A stretch of 64,000 nucleotides of DNA from Williamsia sp. 1135 (GTDB lineage: Bacteria; Actinomycetota; Actinomycetes; Mycobacteriales; Mycobacteriaceae). The notes beneath the pieces were generated by a model, which saw only the letters and a list, made by a program, of their open reading frames with translations, ran no database searches and was not told the DNA's origin. The translations under genes were made by a program, and so were the position numbers. Below, piece after piece: positions 49,143 through 58,106 of this stretch; the first letter of the stretch is position 1, and each line of letters starts with the position of its first letter. The stretch covers positions 1-64,000 of the forward strand of contig NZ_MJEI01000083.1 of NCBI RefSeq assembly GCF_002095395.1, read 5' to 3'.

Positions 49143-50126
49143 CTAGTTCACCAACGGGGCCAACGCTTTACCGGCCAGCGTGATGTTGCCCGGCTCGTGC
49201 CCGTTGTGCAGCATGTTGATGGTGAGACCGTCGATACCGACGTCGAGAACACGCGCCTTGATGTCGGCGGCAACCTCATCGGGCGAACCGACGAAGAACC
49301 GTTCGGTGGCCTTCGCCCAGTCGTCGGCACTGACCGAATCGTGATCGACGCCGTTGGCGCGCATCCGCCTGACCACCTCGGCGCGGGCCTTGTCACCGTC
49401 GGCGTCGAGGAACACAGTCGCCAGGAAGCTGGTCTTGATCGTCGAACGATCCCGCCCCGCTTCCTCGCAACGCTTGGCCAGGGCATCGAGCTTGCGCGGC
49501 AGTTCGCTGGGCGCGGCGATGACGTTGAGGTGCTGGGCGTAGCGTGCCGCCATCCCGAACGTCTTCTTCTCGCCACCGCCGCCGAGCATGATCGGCAGAT
49601 CCGTCCGGAACTGCGGATTGTTGCGGGTTCCGTGCGCCTGGTACCACTTGCCGTCGAGTTCGGGTTTCTTGCCGCGCAGCATCGGCTCGATGATCTGCAG
49701 GGCCTCCTCGAGACGTTCGAAACGCTCGGTGAAGGTGCCGAACTCGTAACCCATCTCGTCGTGCTCGAGCTCGAACCAGCCGGCACCGAGGCCGAGGATC
49801 GCGCGGCCTCCACTGACCACGTCGAGGGTGGTGATGGTCTTCGCCAGCATCGCGGGGTTGCGGTATGTGTTGCCGGTGACCAGGGTCGAGAGGTTGATGG
49901 TCGACGTCGCGGTCGCGAGCGCTCCGAGCGCCGTGTACGCCTCGAGCATCGGCTCATCCGGAGACCCGATACCGGGCAATTGGTAAAAATGGTCCATCAC
50001 GAGAACCGTGTCGAATCCGGCACTTTCGGCTTCCTGCGCCTGGGCGATGACGGTCGGGAAGAGGTCGGCGACGTTGCCGCCAGGGTAGGAGAAATTGGGG
50101 ATCTGATAACCGAGACGAATGCTCAT
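49143..50126 (-). CDS. LLM-class F420-dependent oxidoreductase
   Basis: A 327-residue luciferase-like TIM-barrel oxidoreductase of the F420-using type found in actinomycetes. Visible: IRLGYQIPNFSYPGG at the start, GFDTVLVMDHFYQLPG, TLVTGNTYRNPAMLAK, AILGLGAGWFELEHDEMGYEF and IMLGGGGEKKTF, which bind the deazaflavin. Substrate unknown. The start ATG at 50126 overlaps the stop of the flippase gene by four bases. The same frame stays open far upstream through the flippase gene by chance, but sequence typical of the family begins only here. Confidence 0.87.
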   Translation of the reverse strand: MSIRLGYQIPNFSYPGGNVADLFPTVIAQAQEAESAGFDTVLVMDHFYQLPGIGSPDEPMLEAYTALGALATATSTINLSTLVTGNTYRNPAMLAKTITTLDVVSGGRAILGLGAGWFELEHDEMGYEFGTFTERFERLEEALQIIEPMLRGKKPELDGKWYQAHGTRNNPQFRTDLPIMLGGGGEKKTFGMAARYAQHLNVIAAPSELPRKLDALAKRCEEAGRDRSTIKTSFLATVFLDADGDKARAEVVRRMRANGVDHDSVSADDWAKATERFFVGSPDEVAADIKARVLDVGIDGLTINMLHNGHEPGNITLAGKALAPLVN

Positions 50127-51337
50127 GCATCCACAGTACGACTGCCCGAGACCCGGCGGAGTGTCGTCGATGTGCTGACCCTCGGGGCGATCAGCGTCAG
50201 TGCGGTCCCGATGACCGCACACCCTGCCGCGGTCAGTGCCAGCGTGGTGATGCTGTGCGCCCAGGCCACGATGATCACGACCTCGACGACGAAAACCAGC
50301 CAACTCAGCGCCGCGACCAGTGTCTGGTCCCGCGCGATCGCCGCGAGCAGACCGACCTGCAGGATCGACAGCGCACTGCCGGTGAGCGCGAAGATCCACA
50401 GGATCGGCACCACGGCCCGGTACTCGTCGCCGACCAGGACCGGGGCCAGCGGCGCGAGGATCGCAGCCCCGCCGACCACCACCACGGCGATCGCGAGCAA
50501 CCAGCCGACGGCAGTTCGCAGCGCCGCCGACGACCGGGCAGTGTCCGCGAACTGCGGGAACAACACCACGCCGATGGCCTGCGGCAGCCAGAACGCGGCC
50601 TTTGTCGCGATGGTCCCCAGCGCGTAGACCCCGGCGTCCTGTTCTCCCAGGACCGGTCGCGACAGCAGCAGATCCACCGACGAGAGCGCGATGAGGACCA
50701 GCTGCACCTGCGAAGCGCGCAGCACCATCGTCAGCGCGAGCGCCCGGGCACCTGGGTGGCGGTCTGATTCCGATCCGGTCCGCGACACCGCGACCCAGAC
50801 GCCGGCAGCCGACACCGCGGCACCGACGGCGGTCGCGGCGAGGGCACCTGCCGCACCGCCACCGGCAGTGATGACGACGATCCCTGGCACCGTACGCGCG
50901 ACACCCACCCCGGCCAGCACCCAGGACAGGAGCGAGAACTGTTGCCGACCTTGCAGAATCCCCTGCCCCGCGGCGATGAGGACGAGCAGCGGTGCCGTCG
51001 CGAACGCGGCGATGGTCGACGCCAGGCCGGTGTCGGCGATCCACATCACGATCGGGACGGCGATCACCGCGGCCCCCAGCACGGCGGCCGCTGTGCGAAT
51101 CGTGATCGACACCAGGTCGGCGATCGGACGCCCATGCACGACTTCCCGCGCGATCACCACCTGCAGAGCCAACGCCGGGACCCCGAGGACCAGCATCGTC
51201 TGCAGTAGGACGGCGAACTCTCCGTAGGAGCTCTCGCTGAGCCACCGGGCCGCGGGCAGGTGGATGAGGTAGCCGCAGATGTTGGCGACCATGGTTCCGG
51301 CGGCGACACCGCCCACGCCCGCCATCACCCTCGCCAT
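50123..51337 (-). CDS. Polysaccharide flippase-like membrane protein (MOP/Wzx type)
   Basis: A 404-residue protein with about 12 predicted membrane helices. AARWLSESSYGEFAVLLQ near the start and the general layout fit the oligosaccharidyl-lipid flippase (Wzx/MurJ) superfamily, whose members turn lipid-linked sugars across the membrane. It follows the DMT-exporter gene after 5 bases and overlaps the LLM gene. So three genes (exporter, flippase, oxidoreductase) form one unit. In this envelope-rich region a role in moving a lipid-linked glycan is plausible. No substrate can be named. Confidence 0.72.
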   Translation of the reverse strand: MARVMAGVGGVAAGTMVANICGYLIHLPAARWLSESSYGEFAVLLQTMLVLGVPALALQVVIAREVVHGRPIADLVSITIRTAAAVLGAAVIAVPIVMWIADTGLASTIAAFATAPLLVLIAAGQGILQGRQQFSLLSWVLAGVGVARTVPGIVVITAGGGAAGALAATAVGAAVSAAGVWVAVSRTGSESDRHPGARALALTMVLRASQVQLVLIALSSVDLLLSRPVLGEQDAGVYALGTIATKAAFWLPQAIGVVLFPQFADTARSSAALRTAVGWLLAIAVVVVGGAAILAPLAPVLVGDEYRAVVPILWIFALTGSALSILQVGLLAAIARDQTLVAALSWLVFVVEVVIIVAWAHSITTLALTAAGCAVIGTALTLIAPRVSTSTTLRRVSGSRTVDA

Positions 51338-51342
51338 GGCGC

Positions 51343-52377
51343 TCAGTGTCTCAGGGGAAGCGCTGCCTGCAGTCGAGGGAGGGTGTCGATGTCGCCCGAG
51401 AGGCGGTCATCCTCCTGTGTCGGGACAGGTGCGACTCCGGTGCGGAACCGGGCGCGCTGGGCGACCCACACCAACAGTCCGAGCGTCACCCCGACCGCGT
51501 AGATCCACGGATCGGGACGTTCCCCGAGCAGCAGCGCCGACCACACGATCGTCATCAGCGGCTGGATCTGCTGGATCTGACCGACCCGCGCGATCCCGCC
51601 GCGCGCCAGCCCGCCGTACCAGGCGAAGAAGCCGAGGAACTGCGAGATGACGGTGACATAGACCATCCCGGCGATGACCGAGCCGGTGAACTCGTAACTG
51701 CCGCTCATCCCGAGCACGATCGACACCGGTATCGACACCGGCAGCAGCAGGACCAGTGCCCACGACACGCTCTGAGCTCCACCGATCTGCTTGGCCTGCG
51801 CCCCTCCGACCGCGTACCCGAATCCAGCGCTGACGGTGGCCAGCACCATCCACAGATGTCCCCACTCCAGCGTGAATCCGGAGAATCCCGACGGGCTCGT
51901 GCTCAGCAGGTAGGCGACCAGCACCAGCGCTCCCATCCCGGTGGCCAGCCAGAACATCCAGGGCAGGCGCTCGCCCGCGAGGAGGGAAGCGAAGGTCGCG
52001 GTGAGCGCCGGGAGCAGGCCCAGCACCACGGCGCCCGCCGACGCGTCGATGGTCTCCAGCGCCAACGAAGAGAACAGCGGGAACCCGATCACAACACCGA
52101 AGCCGGAGCACAACAGTGCACCGAGGTTTCGCCCGGAGGGGATCGTGGGACGCACCATCAGCAGGTAACCCAGCGCGAGCAGTCCCGCGAGTGCGGCCCG
52201 CCACGCAGTGATCGAGAACGAATCGATCCCGGCGACCGCCAGCTTGTTTGCCGGCAGCGAGAAGCTGAAGGCCAGCACACCGAGTCCGCCGAGCAGAATG
52301 CCTGCGTGGGCGGACACCCTGCGGCGACCGTTATCTGCTATCAGGGAAACAGTGAAACTGTTATCGTTGTCACTCAT
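51343..52377 (-). CDS. EamA/DMT-family exporter
   Basis: A 344-residue transporter with two EamA repeats, about 10 membrane helices (residues 25-310). The first repeat begins GILLGGLGVLAFSFSLPANK and the second LEWGHLWMVLATVSAGFGYAVGG. Such proteins export amino acids or other small metabolites. The start ATG (52375-52377) overlaps by two bases the ATG of the divergent MocR regulator gene, which very likely controls it. No Shine-Dalgarno site is visible, which fits a leaderless mRNA. A GTG about 20 codons inside is a possible alternative. Confidence 0.85.
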   Translation of the reverse strand: MSDNDNSFTVSLIADNGRRRVSAHAGILLGGLGVLAFSFSLPANKLAVAGIDSFSITAWRAALAGLLALGYLLMVRPTIPSGRNLGALLCSGFGVVIGFPLFSSLALETIDASAGAVVLGLLPALTATFASLLAGERLPWMFWLATGMGALVLVAYLLSTSPSGFSGFTLEWGHLWMVLATVSAGFGYAVGGAQAKQIGGAQSVSWALVLLLPVSIPVSIVLGMSGSYEFTGSVIAGMVYVTVISQFLGFFAWYGGLARGGIARVGQIQQIQPLMTIVWSALLLGERPDPWIYAVGVTLGLLVWVAQRARFRTGVAPVPTQEDDRLSGDIDTLPRLQAALPLRH

Positions 52378-52401
52378 GGATAACGATAGCGGAGTAACAG
52401 T
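52348..52401. promoter_or_regulatory. Divergent leaderless promoters and MocR operator across overlapping ATGs
   Basis: Inverted repeats crowd around the two overlapping start codons: AACAGT/ACTGTT (52348-52362), ACTGTTA/TAACAGT (52357-52363, 52395-52401) and TATCGTT/AACGATA (52362-52368, 52382-52388). On each strand TATCGT fits a TANNNT -10 box 5-8 bases before the ATG, as expected for leaderless transcripts. Promoter and operator assignments are inference from spacing. Confidence 0.55.
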
Positions 52402-53764
52402 GCTTCGCGAAACCCTCCGATCCCTGATATCGGAGAGCAGCTCGGGGACACGTCTGCCGTCGGTCCGCCTCTTGCAGGAGCAGCACCGCGTCTCCCCGAA
52501 CTCGATTCAGCGTGTGCTGTCCGAGTTCGCGGCCGAAGGACTGGTCGACGTGCGTCCTGGCGCCGGGTCCTTTGTCGCTGCGCCACCGGCCCCGCGGGTC
52601 CCGGCAGACACGTCTTGGCAGGAGTCCGTCCTCGGCTCACGCATCCCGCCCGAGTTGTCGCGGACTCTGGACCTCTGGCGAACCCCGGGTTCGGACGTTA
52701 TCCGCCTCAAGGGTGGATACCTCGACGAGGAGTTGGTGCCGACAACCGCACTGAACGCGGCGATGTCGCGGGCCCTCAAACGGTCGAACAGCTGGGGTCG
52801 GTACCCCTTGGAGGGCAGCCCCGAACTCCGGCGCTGGTTCGCGTCCGAGATCGACGGAATCCATGCCTCCGAGGTGATCGTGACCGCGGGCGGGCAGAGC
52901 GCGCTGTCGATCGCCATCCGCGCACTGGTCCGACCAGGCGAGCCGGTGATCGTCGAGAGCCCCACGTACACCGGCACCGTCGCCATCGCCCGCAGCCACG
53001 GCGCAGACGTCATACCCGTCCCGATGGACGAACGGGGCATCCGCACGGACCTGCTCGCCGACGCCATCGCGCGGACCGGCAGTCGGTTGCTGGTGGTGCA
53101 ACCGGCGTTCTCCAATCCCAGCGGCGTCACGCTGTCCCACTCGCGACGCGACGATATTCTCGAACTGGCGCACAAACATTCGATGTTCGTGATCGAGGAC
53201 GACTACGCGCGCTATCTCGGTATCGACCGGACACCGCCCCCGCCGTTGACGTCCCGTGACCCGAACGGCCACATCGTCCACATCCGTTCGCTGAGCAAGC
53301 CGGTCGGACCGGGCATGCGCGTGGCCGCCCTGTGCGCGCGGGGCCCGGCGCTCGCGCGGTTGCGCGCGGCCAAGACCCTCGACGACTTCTACGTCTCGGG
53401 TCCGGTGCAAGAAGCTGCCGTCGAGTTCCTGAACTCACCGGCCTGGACGCGGCACAACCGGCACGTCGGTCGCGCGCTCGGGGAACGTCGCGACGCCCTG
53501 GTGGGAGCATTGCGACGCTTGATCCCGCAGGTGGAGATCCCGGCGATCCCGCACGGCGGCATGCATCTGTGGGTGCGGTTGCCCGCAGGATTCGACGACC
53601 GCGACGTCGCGGCCGCGGGTAGTGCCGAAGGTGTGCTGGTCGGCGAAGGCGCCCCATGGTTTCCATCCGAGTCCGACCACTCTCACCTGCGACTGACTTT
53701 CGGCGAAACCCCCGTCCCGATGATCCACGAAGCGGTCACCCGTCTCGCGCGCGTAATTGGGTGA
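52376..53764 (+). CDS. MocR/GntR-type regulator with aminotransferase domain
   Basis: A 462-residue MocR regulator: a GntR-type winged helix (about 1-70: LPSVRLLQEQHRVSPNSIQR), a linker, then a class I aminotransferase-like domain. In it NPSGVTL and DDYARYL are the cofactor-binding Asn and Asp/Tyr segments, and the PLP lysine is in RSLSKPVGPGMR. MocR proteins use PLP and an amine to switch a nearby gene. Here the target is surely the divergent DMT exporter, whose start codon overlaps this one. I start at ATG 52376; a longer frame to 52208 runs inside the exporter gene and is not part of the family. Confidence 0.9.
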   Translation: MDNDSGVTVLRETLRSLISESSSGTRLPSVRLLQEQHRVSPNSIQRVLSEFAAEGLVDVRPGAGSFVAAPPAPRVPADTSWQESVLGSRIPPELSRTLDLWRTPGSDVIRLKGGYLDEELVPTTALNAAMSRALKRSNSWGRYPLEGSPELRRWFASEIDGIHASEVIVTAGGQSALSIAIRALVRPGEPVIVESPTYTGTVAIARSHGADVIPVPMDERGIRTDLLADAIARTGSRLLVVQPAFSNPSGVTLSHSRRDDILELAHKHSMFVIEDDYARYLGIDRTPPPPLTSRDPNGHIVHIRSLSKPVGPGMRVAALCARGPALARLRAAKTLDDFYVSGPVQEAAVEFLNSPAWTRHNRHVGRALGERRDALVGALRRLIPQVEIPAIPHGGMHLWVRLPAGFDDRDVAAAGSAEGVLVGEGAPWFPSESDHSHLRLTFGETPVPMIHEAVTRLARVIG

Positions 53765-53787
53765 CGTCACCCTCTAGGGTTCGACAT

Positions 53788-55503
53788 ATGACCCACCGGC
53801 ACTGGATCACCCTGTGGCTCACCAGTGCCGGACTCTCACTTTTCATCCTCGCGCCGATCTTCCGGCCCGGGTATCTGCTGATCCGCGACATGGTCAGTAC
53901 CCCGCGCTCCTATCTGACAGACACCGCGCTCGGGCTCGGGGACAGCGCCCCTCGCGCGGTTCCGCAGGACTGGTTCATCGCCATGACCTCCCAGGTGATC
54001 GATGGCGGCATCGTGGTGAAAGCGCTGACGTTCGTGGCCCTGCTGCTTGCCGGAGTCGGGTACGGCAGGTTGGCCCGGCTCGCGATACCCGCGTCGGGAA
54101 CACCCGGAATGATCGCTGCGGTCGTCATCACCACCTGGAATCCTTATGTCGCCGAACGTCTCCTGCAAGGTCAGTGGAGCCTGCTGTTCGGGTACGCCGC
54201 CCTCGGCTGGATCGTCGTCTCTGCGGTGCTGGTACGCCGCGACCCTTCGTTCGCCCACTGGTCGATGTTGGGTGGCTGGCTCGCGGTTGCCGGATTCACG
54301 CCCACGGGATCACTCCTGGCGGCTTTCACCCTGCTCGCGACGCTCGCCATTCCGGTTCTGGCGACGAGACGCTTCCGTACAGCAGCCATCGCGCCAGGGG
54401 TGTGGCTGCTCAGCGCGCTCCCCTGGCTCACGGCCGCGGCGTTGGGCAGCGGGGCGACCACATCAGACTCCGCGTCCGTGGCAGCGTTCGCCGCCCGGGC
54501 CGAACCGTTGCTCGGGACAGCCGGATCAGTGCTCGGATTGGGTGGCATCTGGAACGCCGACGCCGTGCCCGCCAGCAGGACCTCGGGATGGGCGCTGGTC
54601 GCCACCGCACTGGTTCTCCTCGTCGTGGCCACGGGTCTGCCGTCGCTGTATCGACGCCGACGCAACGGGGTGATCACCGGAGTGGCATGGCTCGCGATCG
54701 CCGCGATCGTCCTCGTCGTCTTGGCCGCGACCCCACCTGGGATCGCGGTGCTCGAATGGCTGGTCGATGTGATCCCCGGTGCCGGTCTGCTGCGCGACAC
54801 CCAGAAGTGGGTCGCGCTGGCGGCGCCGCTGTACGCCCTCGCCGCCGCAGCAGCAATCCAGACTCTCGGCCGCTACGTGCCACGGGCTTTCGCAGCGGTG
54901 ATCGCCGCGGCGCTCATCATGGCACCGCTCCCCGACCTTGCCTGGGGTGTCGGCAACACCATGACTCCGAGCACGTATCCGGCTGACTGGCAACAGGTGT
55001 CCGACACGATCGGAGCGGGACAGGGCGATGTGCTGATCCTGCCGACCGGGATGAACCGGGAGTACGCATTCACCGGACACGTCTCCCTCGACCCGGCACC
55101 TCGACTCCTGCGCGCCGATGTTATACAGACCGGCGAGCTCATCGTCGGTGGCCGCAGCGTCGACGCCGCGGATTCACGGGCAGCCCGCGCCGAAGCTGCG
55201 CTGGTGGCGGGCGCGGACCCGAACGCCTTGGCCGACCTCGGTGTCGGCTGGATACTCGTCGAGGGCGATTCGGGCTCGGTCGGCGACGCTCCGCGCACCC
55301 TGGCGCAACTCGACACCGTCTTCACCGGTGATGACCTGCGGGTCTATCAGGTGCCGAGTCCGACGTCGTTCGCGGCTTCCAGTACCAATCGGACGCTCGT
55401 ATGGATCGCTCACCTCTGGTGGGTTCTTTTGATCGCCAACGGTTTTGTGGCCGTTGTGCTGCAATGGGCGCACCGATCAGCGCACCGAAAGAGGCTCAGC
55501 TAG
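53788..55503 (+). CDS. Large membrane protein, GT-C-like (Rv0226c position)
   Basis: A 571-residue protein with about 10 membrane helices in the first 420 residues, a soluble part, and a last helix near the C-terminus (LWWVLLIANGFVAVVLQW). WNPYVAERLLQGQWSLLFGYA and LRDTQKWVALAAPLYALAAA resemble the membrane part of AftD and other GT-C enzymes. It stands where Rv0226c, an uncharacterised membrane protein, stands in M. tuberculosis. A sugar-transfer role is likely but not shown. The ATG at 53788 is close behind TAGGGT, so the mRNA may be leaderless; a longer frame from 53656 overlaps the MocR gene. Its TAG shares one base with the next start. Confidence 0.75.
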   Translation: MTHRHWITLWLTSAGLSLFILAPIFRPGYLLIRDMVSTPRSYLTDTALGLGDSAPRAVPQDWFIAMTSQVIDGGIVVKALTFVALLLAGVGYGRLARLAIPASGTPGMIAAVVITTWNPYVAERLLQGQWSLLFGYAALGWIVVSAVLVRRDPSFAHWSMLGGWLAVAGFTPTGSLLAAFTLLATLAIPVLATRRFRTAAIAPGVWLLSALPWLTAAALGSGATTSDSASVAAFAARAEPLLGTAGSVLGLGGIWNADAVPASRTSGWALVATALVLLVVATGLPSLYRRRRNGVITGVAWLAIAAIVLVVLAATPPGIAVLEWLVDVIPGAGLLRDTQKWVALAAPLYALAAAAAIQTLGRYVPRAFAAVIAAALIMAPLPDLAWGVGNTMTPSTYPADWQQVSDTIGAGQGDVLILPTGMNREYAFTGHVSLDPAPRLLRADVIQTGELIVGGRSVDAADSRAARAEAALVAGADPNALADLGVGWILVEGDSGSVGDAPRTLAQLDTVFTGDDLRVYQVPSPTSFAASSTNRTLVWIAHLWWVLLIANGFVAVVLQWAHRSAHRKRLS

Positions 55504-55952
55504 TGGACGACATCGAAGCCATCAAGCAGGTCAAGTACCGCTATCTCCGTACCCTGGACACAAAGCTGTGGGATGAGTTCGAAGGCACCCTCACCGACGA
55601 CGTCACCGGTGATTACGGCGACAGCCTGTCGTTCACCACCCGCGACCAGCTGGTGGATTTCATGAAGTCGTCCCTGGGCGCAGCCATCATCACCGAGCAT
55701 CGGGTCGATCACCCCGAGATCGTCGTCGACGGCGATGAGGCGACCGGACGCTGGTATCTACAGGACCGCGTGATCGTGGCGGACTTCGACTTCATGCTTT
55801 TCGGCGCTGCGTTCTACAACGACCGCTACCGCCGCACCGCCGACGGCTGGAAGATCAGTGCGACCGGTTACGACCGGACGTACGAGGCCACGGTGTCCTT
55901 GGAGGACATGCCGAGCTTCAAGGTGAAAGCTGGCGCAGCCCTGAACCTTTGA
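55503..55952 (+). CDS. SnoaL-like (NTF2-fold) protein
   Basis: A 149-residue protein of the SnoaL_4/NTF2-like type: IKQVKYRYLRTLDTKLWDEF, then FTTRDQLVDFM, TEHRVDHPEIVVDGDEATGRW and YRRTADGWKISATGYDRTYE. Such proteins form a cone-shaped pocket and act as isomerases, dehydratases or binding proteins; the job here is unknown. The start is GTG 55503, whose G is the last base of the preceding TAG, and AAAGAGG lies upstream. The frame is therefore coupled to the membrane protein gene. It ends one base before the convergent glycosyltransferase gene. Confidence 0.8.
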   Translation: MDDIEAIKQVKYRYLRTLDTKLWDEFEGTLTDDVTGDYGDSLSFTTRDQLVDFMKSSLGAAIITEHRVDHPEIVVDGDEATGRWYLQDRVIVADFDFMLFGAAFYNDRYRRTADGWKISATGYDRTYEATVSLEDMPSFKVKAGAALNL

Positions 55953-55953
55953 T

Positions 55954-57135
55954 TCAGCCCTGAACGAGGCCCGACACCCTACGCCCCGCTGCGGCCTCGG
56001 TCAGCACGTGCGTCACACCTGACGCTGCCACCGGCCACGAATATCCCTCGGCGCGTTGGTTGGCCTTCTCACCGAGCTCGCGACACCACGCCGGATCGTC
56101 GAGTAATTGTGCTGTGGCAGCGGCCAGTTCGTCGATGTTGTCGACCAGCAAGCCGGTGACGCCGTCGATGACCGAGTCGGTCAGCCCCCGCGAAGAGCGG
56201 TAGCCGATGGTCGGGACACCGTGTCCCGCCGCTTCGACCACCGCCAGACCCCACCCTTCCGTCCGTGACGGCATCACATGCAGGGCGGCGCCGGCCAGCA
56301 CCCTGTGCTTGTCGTGCTCGCTGAGATGACCGTGAAAGACGACGCGCTCGTCCACACCCAGTTCTGTTGCACGCACGTGCAATTGCTCCGACCACCAGCC
56401 GCCGCCGATGACGTCGAGGACCACATCCGGATGAGTCGCTGACAGCCGCGCCATGACCTCGAGTGCATGCTCGATCTGCTTGTGCGGCACCAGCCGGGAG
56501 AGCACGCACAGCCGCATCGGGCCGGCAGCGTCCGACTCCACCTCCGGCACGGGATCGGTGCCTGCCCGGACCACCGCTACGCGTTCAGCGCCGATCCCCA
56601 TCGAGTCGAGATCTTCGGCCGACGGCAGGGACACGGTCAGATACTGCGAGCGCCGGTGCACCCACGGCGACATCCGCGATTCGATGAACCAACCGACCTT
56701 GCCCAGCAGGGCACCGGCCACCGGCCACTGCATCCGGTGACAGTGATGCACGAGCACCACCACCGGCGCCCCGGCCACCCAGCGCGCGAAGAAGGGAATG
56801 CCGTTCTGGGTGTCGATCACGACGTCGGGGCGGATGCCCGCGAGCGGGCCGCGACCGAACCGACTCGCGACGATCGCCGCGAGCGCCGATGGATACACGC
56901 CCAGGCGACCCCCACCCCGAGAGATCGTGATGCCGTCGCGGACCTCTGAGGCCGCCGATCCCGGATAGCGTGCCGTGCGCAACGTGACCTGGACACCGCT
57001 ACCGGCCAACTCCGCCCCGATCCGCTCCAGGTAACGCTCGCTGCCACCACCTTGCGGATGGTCGCTGTCGCGCCAACAGAGCAACAGCACCTCACGGAGA
57101 GATGCCGGCCCGGTGGTGTCGGTCGCGTTTTTCAC
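55954..57135 (-). CDS. GT4-family glycosyltransferase (Rv0225-like)
   Basis: A 393-residue GT-B fold glycosyltransferase of family 4. The N-terminal DHPQGGGSERYLERIGAEL is the glycine-rich loop and HHCHRMQWP follows. In the C-terminal domain LSRLVPHKQIEHAL and the E-x7-E motif (EGWGLAVVEAAGHGVPTIGY) hold the nucleotide sugar. The membrane-associated enzyme probably adds a sugar from a nucleotide donor in the cytoplasm. It corresponds to Rv0225 by place. It stands divergent to the methyltransferase gene, across a region with many short repeats. Confidence 0.88.
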   Translation of the reverse strand: MKNATDTTGPASLREVLLLCWRDSDHPQGGGSERYLERIGAELAGSGVQVTLRTARYPGSAASEVRDGITISRGGGRLGVYPSALAAIVASRFGRGPLAGIRPDVVIDTQNGIPFFARWVAGAPVVVLVHHCHRMQWPVAGALLGKVGWFIESRMSPWVHRRSQYLTVSLPSAEDLDSMGIGAERVAVVRAGTDPVPEVESDAAGPMRLCVLSRLVPHKQIEHALEVMARLSATHPDVVLDVIGGGWWSEQLHVRATELGVDERVVFHGHLSEHDKHRVLAGAALHVMPSRTEGWGLAVVEAAGHGVPTIGYRSSRGLTDSVIDGVTGLLVDNIDELAAATAQLLDDPAWCRELGEKANQRAEGYSWPVAASGVTHVLTEAAAGRRVSGLVQG

Positions 57136-57192
57136 TGCCAGCCAGGGTAGCGGGCACAGCGCACCAGGTCAGGTGTGGGCGGTCGCGGCGCC

Positions 57193-57299
57193 TCTGCTCC
57201 GCTGACATGCCTGCCTCGAGAATCTGCTCCGCTTCCGGGTAGATGCTCCAGTTCCAGGGTGCTGGAAGCGGAGCACATCACTGAAAGTGGAGCAGATCA
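57193..57299. repeat. Cluster of TGCTCC/GGAGCA repeats in a divergent promoter region
   Basis: Between the glycosyltransferase and methyltransferase genes, TGCTCC occurs near 57195, 57225 and 57244, and its complement GGAGCA near 57270 and 57289. The 12-base arms 57225-57236 and 57264-57275 are perfect complements (TGCTCCGCTTCC). This could be a set of regulator sites or an RNA structure. Confidence 0.5.
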
Positions 57300-57330
57300 G
57301 GTCGACGCGGGGCCCAGTATCGTGTCCCCG

Positions 57331-58101
57331 GTGAACCGAAGCACCCGCCGAGCGCAGAAACGGGCCACCGTATCTCGGTCGGTACGTCTGCTGAACCATT
57401 TCAGGTACGAGCAACCCGATCCCGACCGGTTCTACGGCGCACTCGCGGACGATTCGGTGGAGCTGATCGAGGCGTTGCACCTCGACGTCAGCGGCACAGA
57501 TCTGCGGGGTCTCACCGTGCTGGACGTCGGCGGTGGCCCCGGATACTTTGCCGAGGTCTTCCGAGCCCGCGGCGCCGACTATGTCTCCGTCGAACCCGAC
57601 CCCACCGAGATGCACGCCGCGGGTCTCCCGCAGCGTGCCAGTGTCCGTGGTTCGGGTATGGCCTTGCCGATCGCCGACGCCGCCGTCGACATCTGCTATT
57701 CGTCGAATGTCGCCGAGCACGTCCGTGATCCGTGGACCATGGCTCAAGAGATGTTGCGGGTGACCAGGCCCGGCGGGCTCGTCCTCCTGAGCTACACCCT
57801 CTGGTACGGGCCGTTCGGCGGGCACGAGATGGGGCTCACCCACTACGCGGGTGGCGCCCGCGCAGCGCGGTGGTACACCAGTAAGCACGGGCATTCACCC
57901 AAGAATCTCTACGGCACATCGCTTTTCAAGGTCACAGCAGCTGATGGTCTGCGGTGGGCCGACTCGGTCCCCGCTGGTGAGGCCACCCTGCTGCGCGCTT
58001 TTCCCCGCTACCTGCCGGGCCGACTCTGGTGGATCATGCGTGTCCCACTGGTGCGAGAAGTGCTGGGTAGCAACCTCGTTCTGCTCCTGCGCAAGAACTG
58101 A
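57331..58101 (+). CDS. Class I SAM-dependent methyltransferase (Rv0224c-like)
   Basis: A 256-residue methyltransferase. SAM-binding motif I is VLDVGGGPGYFAEVFRARG, then VSVEPDPTEM (motif II), and SNVAEHVRDPW with VTRPGGLVLLSY (motif III region). Size and place match Rv0224c. The substrate may be an envelope lipid or glycan; unknown. I start at GTG 57331; TATCGT lies 7 bases upstream, which fits a leaderless promoter. A GTG at 57322 is also possible, and the frame extends to 57175 through the repeat region without family sequence. It is transcribed away from the glycosyltransferase gene. Confidence 0.87.
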   Translation: MNRSTRRAQKRATVSRSVRLLNHFRYEQPDPDRFYGALADDSVELIEALHLDVSGTDLRGLTVLDVGGGPGYFAEVFRARGADYVSVEPDPTEMHAAGLPQRASVRGSGMALPIADAAVDICYSSNVAEHVRDPWTMAQEMLRVTRPGGLVLLSYTLWYGPFGGHEMGLTHYAGGARAARWYTSKHGHSPKNLYGTSLFKVTAADGLRWADSVPAGEATLLRAFPRYLPGRLWWIMRVPLVREVLGSNLVLLLRKN

Positions 58102-58106
58102 GACCA

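Noticed and set aside
49143-51245. A 700-codon fused oxidoreductase with a long leader
   Set aside because: The leader is the flippase gene in a wrong frame. LLM family sequence starts only at ATG 50126.
52208-52375. N-terminal extension of the MocR regulator by 56 residues
   Set aside because: It would lie in the DMT exporter gene antisense, is not part of the GntR fold, and the ATG at 52376 gives the usual start.
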